Assembly: GCF_043555975.1 (NCBI RefSeq)
Contig: NZ_JBIGIA010000002.1
Location: 248,001-312,000, forward strand
DNA from: Pelomonas nitida
GTDB lineage: Bacteria > Pseudomonadota > Gammaproteobacteria > Burkholderiales > Burkholderiaceae_C
Direction of reading: 5' to 3'
Length of the DNA stretch: 64,000 nt
Numbering within the stretch: the stretch's first letter is position 1; each line of letters begins with the position of its first letter. Of the stretch, positions 59,891-64,000 are shown piece by piece. The notes under the pieces were generated by a model that did not search any database, was not told where the DNA came from, and saw nothing but the letters and a program-made list of their open reading frames with translations. The position numbers and the translations under genes were made by a program.

Positions 59891-61948
59891 TCAGCCCGCC
59901 GGCGAAGCCAGCAGCGCGAGCAGGCCGGCCTCGTCCAGCACCGGCACGCCCAGGGTCTGCGCCTTCTCCAGCTTGCTGCCGGCCTCGGTGCCGGCCACGA
60001 CGTAGCTGGTCTTCTTGGACACTGAGCCGCTGACCTTGCCACCGGCGTCCTCGATGAGAGCCTGGGCCTGGTCGCGTGACAGCGTGGGCAGCGTGCCCGT
60101 CAGCACCAGCGTCTTGCCCAGCAGCGGGCGCGGTCGATCATCGGCCTCGCCCGCGCTTTCCTTCGGCTGCACGCCAGCGGCCAGCAACTGCTCGACCACC
60201 TCCACGTTGTGCGGCTGCGCGAAGAAGGTGTGGATGCTGGCCGCCACGATGGGGCCGACGTCGGGCACTTCCAGCAGTTGCTCGACGCTGGCGGCCATCA
60301 GCTTGTCCAGCGTGCCGAAATGGCGGGCCAGGTCCTTCGCCGTGGTCTCGCCAACCTGGCGGATGCCCAGCGAGAACAGGAAGCGCGCCAGCGTCGGCGT
60401 CTTGCTCTTCTCCAGCGCGTCGACGATGTTCTGCGCGCTCTTCTCGGCCATGCGCTCCAGCGCCGCCAGTTTGGCCACGCCGAGCTTGTAGAGGCCCGGC
60501 AGGCTTTGCACGATGCCGGCGTCGACGAGCTGCTCGACGAGCTTGTCGCCCAGGCCCTCGATGTCCATCGCGCGGCGCCCCGCGAAGTGCAGCAGCGCCT
60601 GCTTGCGCTGTGCCGGGCAGAACACGCCGCCGGTGCAGCGGTAGTCCATGCCGCCGCGCTCGCGGGCCGCCTCGCTCTTGCAGACCGGGCATTCGCGCGG
60701 CATGTGGAAGTTGGGCACGTAGCCGGGCCGCGCACCCGGCACACGGCCGACGACCTCGGGGATCACGTCGCCCGCGCGGCGCACGATGACCTTGTCGCCC
60801 ACGCGCACGCCCTTGCGGCGCATCTCGAAGACGTTGTGCAGCGTTGCGTTCGACACCGTCGTGCCGCCCACGAATACCGGCTCCAGCCGCGCGACGGGCG
60901 TGAGCTTGCCGGTGCGGCCGACCTGGATGTCGATGGCCAGCAGCGTGGTCACCTGCTCCTGCGCCGGGTATTTGTGCGCCACGGCCCAACGTGGCTCACG
61001 GGTCTTGAAGCCGAGCTTGGCCTGCAGCTCGCGCGAGTTGACCTTGTAGACGACACCGTCGATGTCGAACGGCAGCGCGTCGCGCTTGGCGGCCATGGCC
61101 TTGTGGAAACGCACGAGGCCTTCATGGCCCAGCGCGACGACGCGGTCGGCGTTGACCGGCAGGCCCAGCGCGGCCAGCGCGTCCAGCATGCCGCTGTGGG
61201 TGGCGGGCACGTCCCAGCCCTGCACCTCACCAAGGCCGTAGGCGTAGAAGCACAGCGGACGCTGCCGCACCAGCGACGGGTCCAGCTGGCGAATGGCACC
61301 GGCGGCCGTGTTGCGCGGGTTCACGAAGGTCTTCTCGCCGCGTTCGCGCTGGCGCTCGTTGAGCTTCTCGAAATCGTCGCGCCGCATGTAGACCTCGCCG
61401 CGCACCTCCAGCACGGCGGGCATGCCAGCGCCGTCACCCTTCAGGCGCAGCGGGATCTGGCCGATGGTGCGCACGTTCTGCGTGACGTCCTCGCCGGTCT
61501 CGCCATCGCCACGCGTCGCGGCCTGCACGAGCACGCCCTGCTCGTAGCGCAGGTTCATGGCCAGGCCGTCGAACTTCAGCTCGGCGGCGTATTCGACCGG
61601 CGCCTCGGCTGGCGTCAGCCCCAGCTCTCGGCGCACCCGTGCGTCGAACGCGATCGCCCCCCCTTCGGTGGTGTCGGTCTCCGTCGTGATTGACAACATG
61701 GGCACCGCATGCCGAACGGGCGTGAGCTCCGGCAGCACCGCGCCGATGACGCGCTGCGTGGGCGAATCCGGCGTCAGCAGCTCGGGGTAGGCAGCTTCCA
61801 GTGCCTGCAGCTCGGCGAACAGCTTGTCGTATTCGGCGTCGGGCAGTTCCGGCGCGTCCAGCACGTAGTACTGGTGGGCGTGATGGTTCAGCTGGGCGCG
61901 CAACTCGGCGGCGCGCTGCGAGGCGGCGAAAGCGGGGGCGTCGGTCAT
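59891..61948 (-). CDS. ligA: NAD+-dependent DNA ligase LigA
   Basis: A 685-residue ligase of normal length. Domain Ia has HQYYVLDAPELPDAEYDKLF; the adenylation lysine is in AELKFDGLAMNLRYE; the OB fold, tetracysteine zinc finger (CPVC, CTGGVFC), HhH domain and a C-terminal BRCT domain (LLGKTLVLTGTLPTLSRDQA) follow in order. It seals nicks in replication and repair and is essential. ATG 61948 matches the usual N-terminus. It faces the amylase gene across 229 bases without other features except repeat-like GC-rich sequence. Confidence 0.96.
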   Translation of the reverse strand: MTDAPAFAASQRAAELRAQLNHHAHQYYVLDAPELPDAEYDKLFAELQALEAAYPELLTPDSPTQRVIGAVLPELTPVRHAVPMLSITTETDTTEGGAIAFDARVRRELGLTPAEAPVEYAAELKFDGLAMNLRYEQGVLVQAATRGDGETGEDVTQNVRTIGQIPLRLKGDGAGMPAVLEVRGEVYMRRDDFEKLNERQRERGEKTFVNPRNTAAGAIRQLDPSLVRQRPLCFYAYGLGEVQGWDVPATHSGMLDALAALGLPVNADRVVALGHEGLVRFHKAMAAKRDALPFDIDGVVYKVNSRELQAKLGFKTREPRWAVAHKYPAQEQVTTLLAIDIQVGRTGKLTPVARLEPVFVGGTTVSNATLHNVFEMRRKGVRVGDKVIVRRAGDVIPEVVGRVPGARPGYVPNFHMPRECPVCKSEAARERGGMDYRCTGGVFCPAQRKQALLHFAGRRAMDIEGLGDKLVEQLVDAGIVQSLPGLYKLGVAKLAALERMAEKSAQNIVDALEKSKTPTLARFLFSLGIRQVGETTAKDLARHFGTLDKLMAASVEQLLEVPDVGPIVAASIHTFFAQPHNVEVVEQLLAAGVQPKESAGEADDRPRPLLGKTLVLTGTLPTLSRDQAQALIEDAGGKVSGSVSKKTSYVVAGTEAGSKLEKAQTLGVPVLDEAGLLALLASPAG

Positions 61949-62177
61949 GGCGGCATTGTCTCGCCCGCAACGACCGCAACAGCCCGACACATCACCCGCC
62001 GACAAACTACGCCTCGTTGCAAAGCCGCCCCCCAGCAACTAGGGAGAAGAGGCGCGCAAACGATAGCTCTGCTAGTTTCGTCGCGCCCTCGCGGCCTAGA
62101 GTGCGCAGGCCTCGTCCGCGCGCGGGGCCGGGCCACCTTGCTGACTGGAGGTGGCAGCACCAACGTCCCGAGAATCC

Positions 62178-64000
62178 ATGGCTTCGACTTTCCCCCGCCA
62201 CCGCCGCATCGCCCTGCTGGGCGCGCTGGCCGCCGGCTTCGCCGCACCTGGCGCCGTCACGGCGCAAACGCTCAACCCCAACACCACCTCGGTCCAGATG
62301 TTCCAGTGGGCCTGGCCCGACATCGCCACCGAGTGCACGCAGTGGCTGGGGCCCAAGGGCTTCGGCGGCGTGCAGATCTCGCCGCCCAGCGCGTCCAGGA
62401 TCACCACGTCCTGGTGGGGCGTGTACCAGCCGGTGAACTACACCAACCTCACCAGCCGCATGGGCACGCCGCAGCAGCTGCAGGCCATGATCAACACCTG
62501 CCACGCGGCCGGTGTGCGCGTCTACGCCGACGTCGTCGTCAACCAGATGGCGGGCGACAGCGGCACCGCCACCGACGGCTCGACCTGGAACGCCGCAACG
62601 CTGAGCTACCCCTACTTCAGCGCCAACGATTTCCACGCCCCCTGCAACATCGCCGACAGCGACTACAACTCGGCCTCCGGCCGCTGGAACGTGCAGAACT
62701 GCCGACTCAGCAACATGCCGGACCTGGCCACCGAGAACAGCTATGTGCAGGGGCAGATCGCCAACTACCTGAAGTCGCTGCTGGCGCTGGGCATCGACGG
62801 CTTTCGCATCGACGCCGCCAAGCATCAGCCCGCGGCGGCGTGGGCCAGCATCATGAAGACGGTCAACGCGGCCTACCCGAAGACGCTCAAGGGCGAGCCG
62901 ATCTGGCTGACGCAGGAGATCATCAAAGACGCCGAGGTGGACCGCGCCAGCTACCTGCCCGTCGGCACCGTCAACGAGTTCCTGTTCCCCTACGCCGTGC
63001 GCGACATCTTTCGCGGCAACAGCGGGCTGAGCCTGTCCAGCATCCCCAGCGTCATGGGCACCTGGGGCAATTGGGGTGGCAACTGGGGCTTCCTGCCCTC
63101 GCAGAACGCCACGGTGTTCGTCACCAACTGGGACACCGAGCGCGACGGCAGCTCGCTGAACATCAACAACGCCAACAGCAACGACGCCACCAACCAGCGC
63201 TACACGCTGGCCAACGTCTTCATGCTGGCGCAGGGCTATGGCGAGGCGCAGCTCTTCTCCGGCTACAAGTTCAGCCAGCGTGACGCCGACCGCCCCACCG
63301 CCAGCCCCTACAGCGGCGGCAACCCGCAGATCAACGTGGCGTGGGACTTCGCGCACCGCTGGACGCCGCTGGCCAACATGGTGGCCTTCCGCAACGCGGC
63401 GGTCGGCCAGGCGCAGCAGAACTGGACGGTTGGCAATAACGCCAACCAGGTGGCCTTCAGCCGCGGCAAGGTCGGCTTCGTGGCGCTGAACAACAGCGGC
63501 AGCGCCTGGACGCGCAGCTTCGCCACCGGCCTGCCGGCCGGCACGTACTGCAACGTCATCAACGGCACGAAGAACGCCGCCGGCACCGGCTGCACGGCAG
63601 ACTCGGTGACCGTGGACGCCAGCGGCAACGCCAGCATCACCGTGCCCGCCAACACCGCCGGCACCACGCCGGCCGTGGCGATCTACACCGGCCAGAAAAC
63701 GGCGGCGGCCACCTGCGCTGTGAGCTTCACGATCGCCAACGCCAACACGGTGATGGGCCAGAACCTGCGCGTCGTGGGCAACATCCCCGGGCTGGGCGCC
63801 TGGGCGCCGGCCTCGGGCGTGGCGCTGACCATCCAGGGCAGCGGCGCCAACGCGCGCTGGACCGGCACGCTGAACCTGCCGGCCGGCACAGCCGTGCAGT
63901 ACAAGTATGTGAAGTGGAACGGCTCGGCCGCCGCCTGGGAGAGCAATCAGTCCACCGGCAGCGGCAATCGCGAGTTCACAAGCTGCAGCGGCGGCAGCCA
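62178..64000 (+). CDS. secreted GH13 alpha-amylase with CBM20 (3' end outside window)
   Basis: The first 607 codons of an exported alpha-amylase; the frame is open at the right edge. The signal peptide covers residues 1-29 (LAAGFAAPGAVTAQ). The GH13 barrel has the nucleophile D212 in GIDGFRIDAAKH, acid/base E247 in WLTQEII and the third carboxylate D319 in TNWDTERDG, and region VRVYADVVVNQ. From about residue 510 a starch-binding CBM20 domain starts (CAVSFTIANANTVMGQNLRV, then WAPASGVALT and AVQYKYVKW). It degrades starch outside the cell. ATG 62178 was chosen over an in-frame GTG at 62151 because it gives a clean signal peptide. Confidence 0.94.
   Translation, partial: MASTFPRHRRIALLGALAAGFAAPGAVTAQTLNPNTTSVQMFQWAWPDIATECTQWLGPKGFGGVQISPPSASRITTSWWGVYQPVNYTNLTSRMGTPQQLQAMINTCHAAGVRVYADVVVNQMAGDSGTATDGSTWNAATLSYPYFSANDFHAPCNIADSDYNSASGRWNVQNCRLSNMPDLATENSYVQGQIANYLKSLLALGIDGFRIDAAKHQPAAAWASIMKTVNAAYPKTLKGEPIWLTQEIIKDAEVDRASYLPVGTVNEFLFPYAVRDIFRGNSGLSLSSIPSVMGTWGNWGGNWGFLPSQNATVFVTNWDTERDGSSLNINNANSNDATNQRYTLANVFMLAQGYGEAQLFSGYKFSQRDADRPTASPYSGGNPQINVAWDFAHRWTPLANMVAFRNAAVGQAQQNWTVGNNANQVAFSRGKVGFVALNNSGSAWTRSFATGLPAGTYCNVINGTKNAAGTGCTADSVTVDASGNASITVPANTAGTTPAVAIYTGQKTAAATCAVSFTIANANTVMGQNLRVVGNIPGLGAWAPASGVALTIQGSGANARWTGTLNLPAGTAVQYKYVKWNGSAAAWESNQSTGSGNREFTSCSGGS

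Overview
The window is a high-GC, gene-dense chromosome segment of a Gram-negative bacterium. Gene families (TolQRA, WaaA, TonB-dependent receptor, Porin_4-type porin), the nusB - aminotransferase - ybgC - tolQRA order and the compact repeats with CCGGCTTCGCCGG-type hairpins fit a betaproteobacterium of the order Burkholderiales, probably in the Rubrivivax/Roseateles/Leptothrix neighbourhood. That placement is an inference from style, not from a database match.

Layout. (1) 1-3951: end of nusB, a PLP aminotransferase, ybgC and tolQRA. (2) 3935-7123: a bufferin-type copper-peptide operon on the minus strand (DUF2282 precursor, MNIO/DUF692 enzyme, DUF2063 partner, DoxX membrane protein), with a divergent ECF sigma factor and a small zinc-binding anti-sigma factor. 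(3) 7124-7774: pyroglutamyl peptidase. (4) 7874-22675: a nearly complete MSHA-type IV pilus locus (mshE, G, A, C, D, O, P, Q, I, a PilN-like gene, J, K, L) in which almost every gene overlaps the next. The one gap inside the run from the pilin gene to mshL holds a 245-bp MITE-like element with perfect 21-bp inverted ends. (5) 22691-29472: minus-strand genes for a secreted parallel beta-helix protein behind a LacI-type operator, an EamA transporter, Ogt, an Ada-AlkA fusion and a LytS/LytTR two-component pair. (6) 29609-33152: phosphomannomutase/phosphoglucomutase, a membrane TPR protein and waaA. (7) 33182-33871: a RebB-family (R-body) gene with an internal start and a perfect 39-bp hairpin sequence.

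(8) 34308-43351: a TetR-controlled RND efflux system with two matching 22-bp operators, followed by an SDR, a tiny lipoprotein and a porin. (9) 43669-46650: a serine hydrolase and an ECF42-type sigma factor with its YciI partner. (10) 46765-52868: a pirin - EmrA - EmrB - outer membrane factor operon with a divergent LysR regulator. (11) 52873-58775: a TonB-dependent receptor and a secreted GH2 glycosidase, again behind a LacI-type operator. (12) 59089-64000: periplasmic alpha-carbonic anhydrase, ligA and the start of a secreted GH13 alpha-amylase with a CBM20 domain, cut by the window edge.

The most interesting parts are the ECF-linked bufferin operon, the MSHA locus with repeats built into its gene junctions, the solitary RebB gene, and the two LacI-type operators 34 kb apart that suggest one carbohydrate regulon. 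No rRNA, tRNA, CRISPR array or transposase gene was seen.
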